Shown here piece after piece: positions 9,971 through 18,981 of a stretch of 49,730 nt of DNA (positions within the stretch are counted from its first letter, which is position 1; each line of letters starts with the position of its first letter). The notes beneath the pieces were generated by a model that saw only the letters and a list, made by a program, of their open reading frames with translations, was not told the origin of the DNA and did no database searches. The position numbers were made by a program, and so were the translations under genes. Source of the DNA: Acinetobacter lwoffii (GTDB lineage Bacteria; Pseudomonadota; Gammaproteobacteria; Pseudomonadales; Moraxellaceae); the NCBI RefSeq assembly GCF_024129735.1, contig NZ_JAMXXK010000023.1, positions 1 through 49,730 of the forward strand, read 5' to 3'.

Positions 9971-10128
9971 ATGGCTGAAATTTATTATCGCCGTACTTAA
10001 TTAGTGAGCTCAATGCTCTGAATTTCAGTGCTGGATGGATTCAGTCTAAACATCTTTTGATTGCGAAATGCGGGCGAACCTTTTACTTTATAAAAGCCAA
10101 AATTTGTTTTAACCCTTAGGAAATCTCG

Positions 10129-10632
10129 ATGACCCGTGTTGCTCGCTATCATGCGGACCGTACCAATCAAAAACTGTATTTTGCCCGCCTTTCCTGCCAG
10201 CAAGCAGAGCAAACTGAACATGTACAACAGGCTCAGGCACAACGTGAAGCAACTGTGTTTCATTTGCATGGTGCTTTGTTAGCATTTTTACAGGAACTGG
10301 TGCGTTACTATCGCCTGAATGATCCTCATCCGACGCTAAAATCGATCGAAGAACTCATGGCGGCCAAAGGCCAAATTTCGCCAGAAGTCGCTGTGCTGCA
10401 ACATTTGTCCAAGAGCGGTTTCATTGCTGAACTGAAGCACGCTTACCGTCTGTGCCAGTATGCGCCCGAACCAAGTACCCCAGAACCTGAAGACGAAACC
10501 TCCTCAAATCTCATCATTAAAGTCACACAGTCTCCACAAGCATGGTTACCTGATACTGCTATATTGAGAGAGTGGCATCGTGACCTGACCCAATTAATTG
10601 ATGGTTTTCGTAATGAGATGATTGAATTTTAA
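10129..10632 (+). CDS. Conserved hypothetical protein, DUF6586-like
   Basis: A soluble, largely helical protein of 167 residues with no signal peptide. The N-terminus (RTNQKLYFARL) resembles the DUF6586 family that in Pseudomonas is encoded near topA. That resemblance is from memory and not checked. No catalytic motif is visible. A short acidic, proline-rich linker (EPSTPEPEDE) near residue 115 separates two helical parts. Confidence 0.65.
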   Translation: MTRVARYHADRTNQKLYFARLSCQQAEQTEHVQQAQAQREATVFHLHGALLAFLQELVRYYRLNDPHPTLKSIEELMAAKGQISPEVAVLQHLSKSGFIAELKHAYRLCQYAPEPSTPEPEDETSSNLIIKVTQSPQAWLPDTAILREWHRDLTQLIDGFRNEMIEF

Positions 10633-10715
10633 TCGGATCGGCTGTACTTGAAAATGCAATTTTTAACCCTATATCAATTACTCTAATGATGCAAAGTGCA
10701 CCCGGTGCTTTGCCA

Positions 10716-10730
10716 CCATGTTGAACATGG
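10716..10730. promoter_or_regulatory. Palindrome beside the ribosome binding site of the next gene
   Basis: CCATGTTGAACATGG has 7-base arms around a single central base and runs directly into the GGAGGA ribosome binding site. It could be an operator or a small hairpin that modulates translation. It may also be chance. Confidence 0.3.
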
Positions 10731-10737
10731 AGGATAT

Positions 10738-11016
10738 ATGTCTATAGAACAGTTGAAAGATTTATTTGGTAATCAAGACGCGATTTTAGAACTCGTTCAA
10801 CTTGAAGGTGGCGCGTTGGCTCTACGCAATGCAGGCTCACATAAACAGCCTTTGGTCATGATTCAATTTAATGATGAGGTAAAAGCTCTACTTGGAGAGC
10901 AGACCCCCGTGATTGCGCAACAGATGATTCAGGCAGCACTCTATGGTTTGCTGGAACAGCAGGTCAATGAATGGCAGGCTGAAGTTGTGGATGAAGAACC
11001 AAAGTATATGAGTTAA
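10738..11016 (+). CDS. Small conserved hypothetical protein
   Basis: A soluble acidic protein of 92 residues that I do not recognise. The ATG at 10738 has a near-ideal ribosome binding site (GGAGGA, 5 bases away), so the in-frame GTG at 10696 is rejected. No membrane segment, signal peptide or cysteine motif is seen. A terminator follows. Confidence 0.75.
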   Translation: MSIEQLKDLFGNQDAILELVQLEGGALALRNAGSHKQPLVMIQFNDEVKALLGEQTPVIAQQMIQAALYGLLEQQVNEWQAEVVDEEPKYMS

Positions 11017-11034
11017 TCGTTGAAATTTATTTAG

Positions 11035-11059
11035 AAAGCACACTATCGGTGTGCTTTTT
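11035..11059 (+). terminator. Terminator
   Basis: Stem AAAGCACAC / GGTGTGCTTT with a TATC loop and a T-run, 18 bp after the small hypothetical gene. Confidence 0.8.
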
Positions 11060-11216
11060 GAGTTTTATAGGTTATTAAATTAGGCAGATTTTAAGTATCA
11101 CAAAAACATTCATTTAAAATGAAGATGAAAAATCAGTATTTTAAAATTTAAGTCGTGAGCAGTCTGAAGCCAGTGTGTTAATAAAATCTTTGGCTCAGAG
11201 ATATATTGATGTCCAT

Positions 11217-11247
11217 AAAAAAAGTTGCCAGATCCGGCAACTTTTTT
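11217..11247 (-). terminator. Terminator of the antiporter gene
   Basis: Stem AAGTTGCC / GGCAACTT with A-run and T-run on either side, so it could stop transcription in both directions. It lies 26 bp beyond the antiporter stop codon. Confidence 0.8.
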
Positions 11248-11273
11248 ATTCAGTGTTTATTCAAAGAAAAACT

Positions 11274-12989
11274 TTAATGAGAAGGCGTATGCTGATGCGC
11301 GATCTCAATCTGGTTCAAAATATGATTGCTCATATTTTTCGCCATTTCTTCTTTGGCATAATAAACCGCACCGACATTATCCCGACGAATGGCTTCAGCT
11401 TCTTCCTTGCTTTCTGCACAGACCAGTACCTGAATTTGTGGATTCAAGGTCTTAGCAATGTCGACAATTTTATGAATATCGATGATATCCATAGGGGAAA
11501 TGACCAGTAAGCGCGCATGCTGAATATGTGCCTGAATCAGGACCCCGGCTTCAGTAGCAACACCAGACACCGCAGCAATACCTTTTTCACGCAGATTTTC
11601 GACGATGTCACGGTTTTCTTCGGCAATGACCACCTTGATGTTTTCTTCCATCAATGAGCGGGTAATGCGACGACCGACCTCACCATGGCCAATAATCACC
11701 ACCTGATCGCGCAGGTAATCCTGTGAGACTTCATCGGGTAACATTGCCAGAGGGTCACCACTGCGTTCCAGTAAACGTGCCAGGGTCGAGCGTTCCCGAA
11801 TCCATTTCTGTACTGGCTCAATTGCGGAAAAGATAAAGGAATTGAGGGTAATCGAAATCAAGGCACCTGCCAGAATCAGGTTTTGACCTTCCAGCGAAAG
11901 CAGGTTGAGTGAAACACCGAGTGCAGCCAAAATAAAGGAGAACTCACCAATCTGTGCCAGAGAAGCACCGACGGTTAAGGCGGTATTGATCGGATAGCGA
12001 AAGAACAGCACCAGTGCCATCGCGGCAATAGTCTTACCAATCATGATAATCCCGACCACTGCCAGTACATGTAAAGGCTGTTCCAGCAAAATGCGCGGAT
12101 CAAACAGCATGCCGACGGAGACAAAGAATAAAATCGAGAAAATTTCACGCAGTGGCAAGGTTTCTTCTTCAGCACGATGACTGAAATCAGATTCCTTAAC
12201 GACCATTCCGGCAAAGAAAGCACCTAGTGCCATCGACACGCCAAAGACTTTATAGGCACCGAAGGCGATTGAAACCGCAGCAGCCACCACTGTTAAAGTA
12301 AACAGCTCACGTGAACCGAGACGCGCCACCACCCGTATGATCATTGGAATCAAGCGTTTACCAATAATCAGCATGAAGGCAATAAAGCCTGCGACTTTGA
12401 GCAGGGTAATGCCTAAGGTGAGCCAGATATTCTCATCGCTTGCACCTTCCAGCGCTTGCCCACCTAAAAGCACCGCAGTGGCAGGTAACAGTACCAGCGC
12501 CAAGACCATGACCAGATCTTCGACCAGCAACCAGCCAACAGCAATTCGGCCATTGATTGAATCCAGTAAGCCACGATCACCAAGGGCTTTGAGTAGAACC
12601 ACGGTACTGGCACAAGACAGGCTTAGGCCGAAGACCAGTGCTGAGCCAAAGCTCCAGCCCCACAGCATCGAAACTCCAACCCCGAGCAAGGTGGCAACTG
12701 CAATCTGTAAAATCGCACCAGGCAGGGCAATCCGGCGGACCTGCATCAGATCGTTCAGGGAAAAATGCATTCCGACACCAAACATCAGGAACATGACGCC
12801 AAGTTCTGCCAGTTGGTTGGCCAGATGAATATCACCGACCACACCGGGTGTATGGGGACTAATCAGAATGCCGGCAATTAAGTAACCGATCAAAGGGGGA
12901 AGACGTAACCGTGCAGCGAGATAGCCAAAGACCAAAGCTAAGCCAAAACCAACAGCCAGTAATATAATGAGCTCTACGTCATGTGGCAC
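11274..12989 (-). CDS. ybaL: YbaL/RosB-type monovalent cation:proton antiporter-2
   Basis: Inner-membrane CPA2-family transporter of 571 residues. The first 390 residues form about 12 hydrophobic segments with family motifs such as GYLIAGILISPHTPG and MFLMFGVGMHFSL. A TrkA-N (RCK) nucleotide-binding domain begins near residue 420 (VVIIGHGEVGR), the usual site of NAD(H)-type regulation. Length and order of domains match E. coli YbaL (558) more closely than KefB or KefC. The transported ion is not known from sequence. It is a monocistronic unit. Confidence 0.9.
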   Translation of the reverse strand: MPHDVELIILLAVGFGLALVFGYLAARLRLPPLIGYLIAGILISPHTPGVVGDIHLANQLAELGVMFLMFGVGMHFSLNDLMQVRRIALPGAILQIAVATLLGVGVSMLWGWSFGSALVFGLSLSCASTVVLLKALGDRGLLDSINGRIAVGWLLVEDLVMVLALVLLPATAVLLGGQALEGASDENIWLTLGITLLKVAGFIAFMLIIGKRLIPMIIRVVARLGSRELFTLTVVAAAVSIAFGAYKVFGVSMALGAFFAGMVVKESDFSHRAEEETLPLREIFSILFFVSVGMLFDPRILLEQPLHVLAVVGIIMIGKTIAAMALVLFFRYPINTALTVGASLAQIGEFSFILAALGVSLNLLSLEGQNLILAGALISITLNSFIFSAIEPVQKWIRERSTLARLLERSGDPLAMLPDEVSQDYLRDQVVIIGHGEVGRRITRSLMEENIKVVIAEENRDIVENLREKGIAAVSGVATEAGVLIQAHIQHARLLVISPMDIIDIHKIVDIAKTLNPQIQVLVCAESKEEAEAIRRDNVGAVYYAKEEMAKNMSNHILNQIEIAHQHTPSH

Positions 12990-13080
12990 TAAATACTCCT
13001 TTAGCTAGGTTTGCTGGGAAATAAGCACAAAAAGTGCCAAAACATGCAGAAAGTTTATCAAGTCGGATAAAAAAAGTGCA

Positions 13081-13110
13081 AAAAAAACGACCCGCAAAGG
13101 TCGTTTTTTT
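13081..13110 (-). terminator. Terminator of rpmB-rpmG
   Basis: AAAAAAACGACC / GGTCGTTTTTTT with a 6-nt loop, 14 bp past the rpmG stop. It is symmetrical and could act on both strands. Confidence 0.85.
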
Positions 13111-13123
13111 AAAGAAACTAAAA

Positions 13124-13279
13124 TTATTTGATTTTAGCTTCTTTGAAGATTACGTGTTGACGGATTTTTGGATCAAATTTTTTGATTTCCATTTTTTCCG
13201 GCATAGTACGTTTGTTCTTAGTCGTGGTATAGAAATAACCTGTACCAGCTGAAGAAACTAAGCGAATTTTATCACGCAT
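13124..13279 (-). CDS. rpmG: 50S ribosomal protein L33
   Basis: A protein of 51 residues beginning [20 protein letters not shown] and ending in KEAKIK, characteristic of L33. It lacks the CxxC zinc ribbon seen in the zinc-binding form, so it is the C-minus type. It starts 12 bp after rpmB, the standard rpmB-rpmG operon order. Confidence 0.97.
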
Positions 13280-13291
13280 GGTTCAGACTCC

Positions 13292-13528
13292 TTAGATCTT
13301 TTGACCTTGAGCACGTAGGTCAGCAACAACCTTTTCAATGCCCAATTTGTCGATAATACGCATACCTTTAGTGGTTAAACGAAGACGTACAAAACGTTTT
13401 TCGCTTTCTAACCAGAAACGGTGGTGGTGCAGGTTCGGCTCGAACCGGCGCTTAGTTTTGTTGTTGGCGTGTGAGACGTTGTTACCAACGACTGGACGCT
13501 TGCCGGTAACTTGGCAAACCTTAGACAT
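13292..13528 (-). CDS. rpmB: 50S ribosomal protein L28
   Basis: A protein of 78 residues starting [20 protein letters not shown], the standard L28 N-terminus, with the basic [15 protein letters not shown] segment. It has the usual length. The N-terminal half lacks a zinc-binding CxxC set. It is the first gene of the rpmB-rpmG operon. Confidence 0.98.
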
Positions 13529-13693
13529 GGTGTAACTCCATTGATTTAGCCAACAGCAAATCTGTATGGCCAGTCAAAAATAAACGGATTGAAATCATTC
13601 AAGGGGCGTTTTATATCAAAAATGCGCTTAAAAGACAAGCGATTTTCGTCAAAACGCGGCACGAACTATATCGATAGCTCATGCCTTGATCAT

Positions 13694-15142
13694 TTAGCGG
13701 AGAAGTGTCTTCGAAATCAGCTTGTGAATCGGTTTATTGAACGGTGGCAGAATGTATTTCAAGCTGTACAGCTTTGGATTCGACATTACTGAGCGTTCAT
13801 GCGACAAACTGAAGAAGCCTTCTGGGCCATGGTATTTACCCATACCTGATGCACCGACACCCCCAAATGGTAGATCGTCCTGCGCAACATGGGTCAGTAC
13901 CGTATTTTGCCCGAAATGCCCTGAATGGGTACGCTGTGCGACATAATCGGCACGCGCCTGATCAAAGTCGAAGTAGTATAAAGCAAGTGGGCGTGGACGG
14001 CTATTAATAAAGTCGATGACATCGTCAATTTGATCATATTCCATGATCGGTAACAGCGGACCAAAGATTTCATGCTGCATGATCTGCATCATCGGGGTGA
14101 CATTGGTCACGATGGTCGGTGCAATCTTGCGCAGATCAGCCGAGTTTTCACTACGCGGATTAATTTCAATGACTTGCGCACCCTGTTCACGCGCATCATC
14201 CAGATAGCCTTGCAGACGGTTATATTGTTTGACATTAATAATCGAGGTGTAATCCTGATTATGGGTGATATCCGGATACATGCTTTCGACACAGGCTTTA
14301 AAGTGATCAATGAACTCGGCAGTTTTTCCGAGAGGCAGGAACATATAGTCTGGCGCTACACAGGTCTGACCGGCATTCCAGAGTTTACCCACCGCAATCC
14401 GCTGCGCGACATCACGCAGATCAATCGATGGATGCACCAGTACTGGCGATTTACCGCCCAGTTCTAGAATCACCGGAACCAGATTTTCGGCAGCGGCTGC
14501 CATGACGGTTTTACCGACCGCAGTTGAGCCAGTGAAAATCAGTTTATCGAAAGGCAAACGACAGAAAGCATCTGAAATCACACCGCCACCATTCACCACA
14601 GCGACCAATTCTTTAGGGAAGGCTTCAGCCAGGGCTTTTTCCAGAACTTCACCAAAGGCAGCCGATGCACTGGAAATTTTGATCATGGCATGGTTGCCGG
14701 CCGCCAGGGCACAAATTAGTGGGCCAATCGAGAGCAACAGCGGATAGTTCCACGGTGCGATAATTCCGACTACACCCAAAGGCTGATATTGCACCCAGGC
14801 TTTGGCCGGCTGATGAATAATGCCCACATGACGCTTGGAAGGTTTCATCCACCGGGTCAGGTTTTTGCTGTAATATTTGATATGTTCCAGACAGGTGAGC
14901 AGTTCACCAATCTTGGTTTCCCCAATGGAACGGTTACCATAGTCCTGATTAATTGCATCAGCAAATTGATCTTGATACTTAACTAAGATACGCTTAAGTC
15001 GAGCTAAACGATCGATACGTTCCTTTGCAGTCGGCAGAGGGTAGTGTAAGTAAGCGTGTTTTTGTTGCGCTAAGACTTCATTCAGATATTGGCTATCAAA
15101 AAAATGTGGTGTCATTGATGTTGTTTTTGTGTGACTGTTCAT
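13694..15142 (-). CDS. Coniferyl-aldehyde-dehydrogenase-like NAD(P)-dependent aldehyde dehydrogenase
   Basis: Class-3-type aldehyde dehydrogenase of 482 residues that oxidises an aldehyde to a carboxylic acid. The general-base motif LELGGKSP and the catalytic cysteine C261 (NAGQTCVAPDY) are present, as is APWNYPLLLS near the cofactor site. The C-terminus (KYILPPFNKPIHKLI) is hydrophobic and basic and may associate with the membrane, as in class-3 fatty aldehyde dehydrogenases. It diverges from a TetR regulator, with an inverted repeat between them, so substrate-responsive repression is likely. The natural substrate (aryl or long-chain aldehyde) is not set by sequence. Confidence 0.88.
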   Translation of the reverse strand: MNSHTKTTSMTPHFFDSQYLNEVLAQQKHAYLHYPLPTAKERIDRLARLKRILVKYQDQFADAINQDYGNRSIGETKIGELLTCLEHIKYYSKNLTRWMKPSKRHVGIIHQPAKAWVQYQPLGVVGIIAPWNYPLLLSIGPLICALAAGNHAMIKISSASAAFGEVLEKALAEAFPKELVAVVNGGGVISDAFCRLPFDKLIFTGSTAVGKTVMAAAAENLVPVILELGGKSPVLVHPSIDLRDVAQRIAVGKLWNAGQTCVAPDYMFLPLGKTAEFIDHFKACVESMYPDITHNQDYTSIINVKQYNRLQGYLDDAREQGAQVIEINPRSENSADLRKIAPTIVTNVTPMMQIMQHEIFGPLLPIMEYDQIDDVIDFINSRPRPLALYYFDFDQARADYVAQRTHSGHFGQNTVLTHVAQDDLPFGGVGASGMGKYHGPEGFFSLSHERSVMSNPKLYSLKYILPPFNKPIHKLISKTLLR

Positions 15143-15180
15143 GCCGCACTACCATTATTCAAAAATCGATTAATTAATTT

Positions 15181-15198
15181 TTAGAGCAAATACTCTAA
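15181..15198. promoter_or_regulatory. Candidate TetR-family operator
   Basis: TTAGAG-N6-CTCTAA is an inverted repeat with 6-base arms in the divergent space between the aldehyde dehydrogenase and the TetR gene. That is the usual place for an autoregulated TetR operator. Binding is inferred. Confidence 0.5.
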
Positions 15199-15257
15199 TT
15201 AGTCAAGTGACTTTGTGTGTTAGCCTGCTAATGCATGAACTGAATGGTTATTTTAGG

Positions 15258-15989
15258 ATGTCCCAAACCAAAACCTTAAAAACTAAAGAGCGTATCTTGC
15301 AGCTCAGTTTGCAGCTGTTTAACGAGCGTGGCGAACGATCGGTAACCACCAATCACATTGCGGCTGAACTCGGCATGAGCCCGGGTAACCTGTATTATCA
15401 TTTCCGCAATAAAAATGAAATTATTAAAGAATTGATGGAACAGTACCAGCATCAGACCCTGGAAATGCTGGCGCTGCCGGATGACCGTGCACTGGATGCC
15501 AATGATAAGGTGCATTATTTTCAGGTGCTGAGCAGCCAGTTATGGGCTTACCGTTTCCTGCATCGTGATGTCTATCATCTGGTAGAAAATAACGAAGATT
15601 TTCGCAAGATGTATCCACGCTTTGCCGGTCAGGTGATGCAGCAGGGCCAGAAAATCTATAAAGGCTTTGTTAATGCAGGCCTGATGGACATGACCGATTC
15701 AGAGATTGAAGCACTGATTATTAACCTGTGGATTGTGCTGACCAACTGGACCAACTTCCTGTATATGTCGGGTCATCTGACCGATTCCAATACGCTGGAA
15801 GAAAAATGGGTCTGGCAGGCACTGCGTCAAATGGTATTCCTGGAAGGGGCGTATTTACGTGGTGAAAGTCGTCAAACCTATGAAGGTTTATTGAATAGTT
15901 TGGGCTCTTCGGAACTTTTTGCCAGCCTGTCGTCGTCTAAAGATTCTGAATCTGAACAAACTATTCAGAATATCCAAGAAACGCGCTAG
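15258..15989 (+). CDS. TetR-family transcriptional regulator
   Basis: A repressor of about 243 residues. The N-terminal helix-turn-helix runs through ERILQLSLQLFNERG ... TTNHIAAELGMSPGNLYYHF. The C-terminal ligand-binding part is helical, with an aromatic-rich region (LWIVLTNWTNFLYMSG) suggesting a hydrophobic effector. The start is uncertain: ATG 15258 gives the compact family N-terminus (MSQTKTLKTKERI), and ATG 15231 would add nine residues. It is divergent from the aldehyde dehydrogenase and probably controls it. Confidence 0.9.
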   Translation: MSQTKTLKTKERILQLSLQLFNERGERSVTTNHIAAELGMSPGNLYYHFRNKNEIIKELMEQYQHQTLEMLALPDDRALDANDKVHYFQVLSSQLWAYRFLHRDVYHLVENNEDFRKMYPRFAGQVMQQGQKIYKGFVNAGLMDMTDSEIEALIINLWIVLTNWTNFLYMSGHLTDSNTLEEKWVWQALRQMVFLEGAYLRGESRQTYEGLLNSLGSSELFASLSSSKDSESEQTIQNIQETR

Positions 15990-16037
15990 AATACTCGGCT
16001 TATTTTTTAATTTAACTGATTAGTGACTTAAACCAAC

Positions 16038-16904
16038 ATGAATATGACGACTGCTAACACCGCACGTTTATTGATTACTTGTGAAGACAAGCCGGGCATC
16101 GTGCAGGCTGTTTCGAGCTTCTTGTATCATCAAGGTGCCAACATTACTGCGCTTGATCAATATGCGACAGCAGCGCAGGGCGGACGTTACTTCATGCGCG
16201 TTGAATTTGAATTAGATAATCTTCAAAGTCGCAAAGAAAGTATTACCCAGACTTTTGCAGCGAATGTGGCAGAACGCTATGGCATGCAATGGCGTCTGGC
16301 TCTGGTCAGTGACGTGAAGAAAGTCGGTATTCTGGTGTCTAAAGTCGATCATGCCTTGCTTGAGCTGTTATGGCGTCATGCGCGTGGTGGTTTGCCTTGT
16401 GAAATTACCAAAGTGGTATCGAATCACGAGACTTTACGCGAAGCAGTTGAAAATTTTGGCATTCCATTCGAAGTTGTGCCGGTGACCAAAGACAACAAAC
16501 CAGAAGCTTATGCAGAAATCGACCAGTTGATGCAGGGCAATGACCTGTTGGTGCTGGCGCGTTATATGCAGATTCTGGATGAAGAATTTGTCAGCAAGTG
16601 GGAAATGAAAGTGATCAACATTCACCATTCTTTCCTGCCGGCTTTTGTAGGTGCCAATCCGTACAAACAGGCCTATGAAAAAGGCGTGAAGCTGATCGGT
16701 GCAACTGCGCACTATGTGACTGCTGATCTGGATCAAGGTCCGATCATCGAGCAGGATGTGGAGCGCGTGAACCATGACTTTACTGTTGAGCAGTTACGTG
16801 AACTCGGTCAGGACGTAGAACGTAATGTATTGGCCCGTGCGGTAAAATGGCATTTGGAAGACCGTATTATTGTCGATGGCAACAAGACTGTCGTGTTCCA
16901 ATAA
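16038..16904 (+). CDS. purU: Formyltetrahydrofolate deformylase
   Basis: Hydrolyses 10-formyl-THF to THF and formate, supplying formate for purine synthesis and balancing the one-carbon pool. The 288 residues match the usual length. An ACT domain (about residues 8-85, LLITCEDKPGIVQAVSSFL) precedes the formyltransferase-like domain with NIHHSFLPAF and GATAHYVTADLDQGPIIEQ, which hold the catalytic Asn, His and Asp. It is followed by its own terminator. Confidence 0.95.
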   Translation: MNMTTANTARLLITCEDKPGIVQAVSSFLYHQGANITALDQYATAAQGGRYFMRVEFELDNLQSRKESITQTFAANVAERYGMQWRLALVSDVKKVGILVSKVDHALLELLWRHARGGLPCEITKVVSNHETLREAVENFGIPFEVVPVTKDNKPEAYAEIDQLMQGNDLLVLARYMQILDEEFVSKWEMKVINIHHSFLPAFVGANPYKQAYEKGVKLIGATAHYVTADLDQGPIIEQDVERVNHDFTVEQLRELGQDVERNVLARAVKWHLEDRIIVDGNKTVVFQ

Positions 16905-16921
16905 GACTTGCATTGAGTTTT

Positions 16922-16951
16922 AAAAAGGCATACTTTTAGTGTGCCTTTTTT
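16922..16951 (+). terminator. Terminator of purU
   Basis: Hairpin AAAAAGGCATAC / GTGTGCCTTTTT with a TTTTA loop, 17 bp past the stop codon. Confidence 0.85.
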
Positions 16952-16997
16952 GTTTTGATGCAAAAAAAGTCAGTCAAAGGTAGGATTAGCGGTTGCA

Positions 16998-17016
16998 AAT
17001 GAAAACACTTCTCATT
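16998..17016. promoter_or_regulatory. Candidate Fur box of tonB-exbB-exbD
   Basis: AATGAAAACACTTCTCATT is a 19-bp imperfect palindrome (7 of 9 pairs) similar to the Fur consensus, about 80 bp before tonB. Iron repression of this operon is typical. Confidence 0.6.
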
Positions 17017-17096
17017 TATTATTGGCATACTTTAATTGTGCTAACCGATGAGCTTGATAGTTTGTTCCACATCATCTCCTCAAGGTAATAGATTTA

Positions 17097-17864
17097 ATGA
17101 GTCAAGTTGCTGCGCCCCAAATGCCTACACCGCCAAATCAGATGAAAAAGAAAGTCATCTCTATCGTGGCGGCTGTACTGGTTGGGCATGTGGGTGTGTT
17201 ATATGCGATCAGCCAGATGAAAGCACCTGAGCTGGCACCCATTGATAAGCAACCCTTAAAAGTGCGCTTTGTAAAACTCCAGGAAGCGCCAAAACCTTTA
17301 CCGCCAAAGCCGAAGGCCGAGCCACAAAAAGAGCCGCCTAAGCCAAAAGAAGTCAAAATTGTCGATAAACCGCTGCCACCACCACCGAAAAAAGTAGAAA
17401 AAATCGAGCAGGTGAAAAAGGCTGAAGAGCCAAAAGTGGTTAAAGCACCGCCAGTTGAAGCAAAACCAACCCCAAGTCCGGTTGTACCGACAGTGGTCAC
17501 TGAAACTAAAGTTAAACCGGCACCTGCTCCAGTCGCGCCGCCTGCGCCTGTGGCACCGCCAGCACCTGCTGCGCCGCCATCCCCGAAAAGTGTATCGATT
17601 GGTGGGGGCGTGTCTTGGCAGCGTTCACCAAAAGTCTCACTCTCTGCAGGTGAATTAAAATCAGCCTGTTCACTGGTAGTAGATGTTTCAGCGAATGAGC
17701 AGGGTAAAGTAGTTTCTGCGACTGCACGAAATTCAAGTTGTAGCCCGGCGGTAACGCGCAAAGTAGAAGCAGCGGTACGTCGTGCACAACTCACCAAATA
17801 TGTTGAAAATGGTGTGGCTTATCCAACCCGTGTGGAACAGCCTTTCGATTTTCAGGTTAAATAA
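17097..17864 (+). CDS. tonB: TonB energy-transducing protein
   Basis: Spans the periplasm and couples the proton motive force, gathered by ExbB-ExbD, to TonB-dependent outer-membrane receptors. The 255-residue protein has a short cytoplasmic start, one transmembrane helix (about residues 20-38, VISIVAAVLVGHVGVLYAI), a long Pro/Lys/Glu-rich region (about 60-165) and a C-terminal domain from about 170. The ribosome binding site is weak. The order tonB-exbB-exbD and the upstream Fur box support the call. Confidence 0.9.
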   Translation: MSQVAAPQMPTPPNQMKKKVISIVAAVLVGHVGVLYAISQMKAPELAPIDKQPLKVRFVKLQEAPKPLPPKPKAEPQKEPPKPKEVKIVDKPLPPPPKKVEKIEQVKKAEEPKVVKAPPVEAKPTPSPVVPTVVTETKVKPAPAPVAPPAPVAPPAPAAPPSPKSVSIGGGVSWQRSPKVSLSAGELKSACSLVVDVSANEQGKVVSATARNSSCSPAVTRKVEAAVRRAQLTKYVENGVAYPTRVEQPFDFQVK

Positions 17865-17889
17865 CGGCTCACCCATTAGGAGTTCGAAT

Positions 17890-18513
17890 ATGAACTTTTC
17901 AGTTTATTGGCAACACGCTGATGCAGTCAGTAAAACACTGTATTTCGTGTTATTGGCAATGTCGATTGCGACATGGACCATATTTGTGCTGCGTTTGATG
18001 GGCACTCGCCAACTGAAACAGATTGCCTATGCTCAGTTATCTAAGGCATTGGAACAACTGAAAACCAAACTGGCTCCTTTGGGCTTTGAACAGCGTAAGG
18101 CAGTGGCAGAACAGGCGCTGTTACGCCAGATTTCAGCAGAAAAAGCCAATGCCGAAAAAGGTGTATCAGTTTTGGGTACGATTGCCTCAATTTCACCGTT
18201 CGTTGGTTTATTCGGTACGGTATGGGGTATCTTCCATGCGCTGGTTGCTGTTGGTAAAAGTGGTCAGGCTGGTCTGGCACAAGTGGCAACCCCAGTCGGT
18301 GAAGCCTTGATTATGACCGGCTTAGGTCTGGCAGTCGCAATTCCCGCGGTACTGGCTTATAACATCTGTGTCCGTGCTAATCGTGGCTTGGCTCATGAAT
18401 TACAAGATCAGGCACACGGTCTGTTGATTGATACCATGCTGCAACAGGAATCTGCTGCAAAAAAGTCTGATGAAAAAGTTACACAACAGAGTTTTGTGGG
18501 AGGTCAAGCTTAA
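17890..18513 (+). CDS. exbB: Biopolymer transport protein ExbB
   Basis: An inner-membrane component of the TonB motor, 207 residues, with three hydrophobic segments (about residues 15-33, 95-120 and 140-165). Characteristic motif: ISPFVGLFGTVWGIFHAL. The ATG at 17890 has a good AGGAG site; an in-frame ATG at 17782 lies inside tonB and is rejected. It overlaps exbD by one base (TAATG). Confidence 0.95.
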   Translation: MNFSVYWQHADAVSKTLYFVLLAMSIATWTIFVLRLMGTRQLKQIAYAQLSKALEQLKTKLAPLGFEQRKAVAEQALLRQISAEKANAEKGVSVLGTIASISPFVGLFGTVWGIFHALVAVGKSGQAGLAQVATPVGEALIMTGLGLAVAIPAVLAYNICVRANRGLAHELQDQAHGLLIDTMLQQESAAKKSDEKVTQQSFVGGQA

Positions 18514-18917
18514 TGGCTTTTCAACTGGGTGAAGACAACGATGTAGGCATGAATGAGATGAACCTCATTCCCCTCATCGACATTATGTTGGTATTGATGA
18601 TCATCTTTCTGGTGACAGCGACCGTTGCGAACCCATCAATTCCATTAACCTTGCCACAAACGACTGCGGAGATTATCGATCTGCCGCCTGAAAATGTCAC
18701 GATTAGCATCAATGCCGAAGGTGACATTGCCTGGAATGGTGATGTATTGACGCTGGAACAGCTTGAAACCCGTTTTAATGAAGCGGGCCAAGCTGAACGT
18801 CAGCCGACCATTGTGTTGAAAGCGGATAAAGAATCACGTTATGACTCGGTGGCGCAAGTCATGTCGCGTGCGAGTGGAGCCGGACTCAGCGATATTGCCT
18901 TTGCAACCGATAACTAA
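18513..18917 (+). CDS. exbD: Biopolymer transport protein ExbD
   Basis: A proton-channel partner of ExbB, 134 residues. One transmembrane helix (about residues 17-37) follows NEMNLIPLIDIMLVLMIIF, which includes the essential intramembrane aspartate. The rest is the periplasmic domain. Its start overlaps the exbB stop codon, so the two are translationally coupled. Confidence 0.95.
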   Translation: MAFQLGEDNDVGMNEMNLIPLIDIMLVLMIIFLVTATVANPSIPLTLPQTTAEIIDLPPENVTISINAEGDIAWNGDVLTLEQLETRFNEAGQAERQPTIVLKADKESRYDSVAQVMSRASGAGLSDIAFATDN

Positions 18918-18928
18918 GATTCAGATAA

Positions 18929-18961
18929 TAAAAAAAGTGACTGCAATCAGTCGCTTTTTTT
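18929..18961 (+). terminator. Terminator of tonB-exbB-exbD
   Basis: Hairpin AGTGACTG / CAGTCGCT flanked by A-run and T-run, 12 bp after exbD. It lies between convergent exbD and msrA and may serve both. Confidence 0.85.
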
Positions 18962-18981
18962 ATGCCCATTTTTCATGAAAC

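Noticed and set aside
12337..12828. 163-codon frame opposite the antiporter
   Set aside because: Wholly inside a confident membrane-transporter gene on the other strand; no ribosome binding site.
17138..17797. 219-codon antisense frame opposite tonB
   Set aside because: It is a product of the Pro/Lys/Glu-rich codons of tonB on the opposite strand; Gly/Ser/Thr-rich low-complexity sequence with no start signal.
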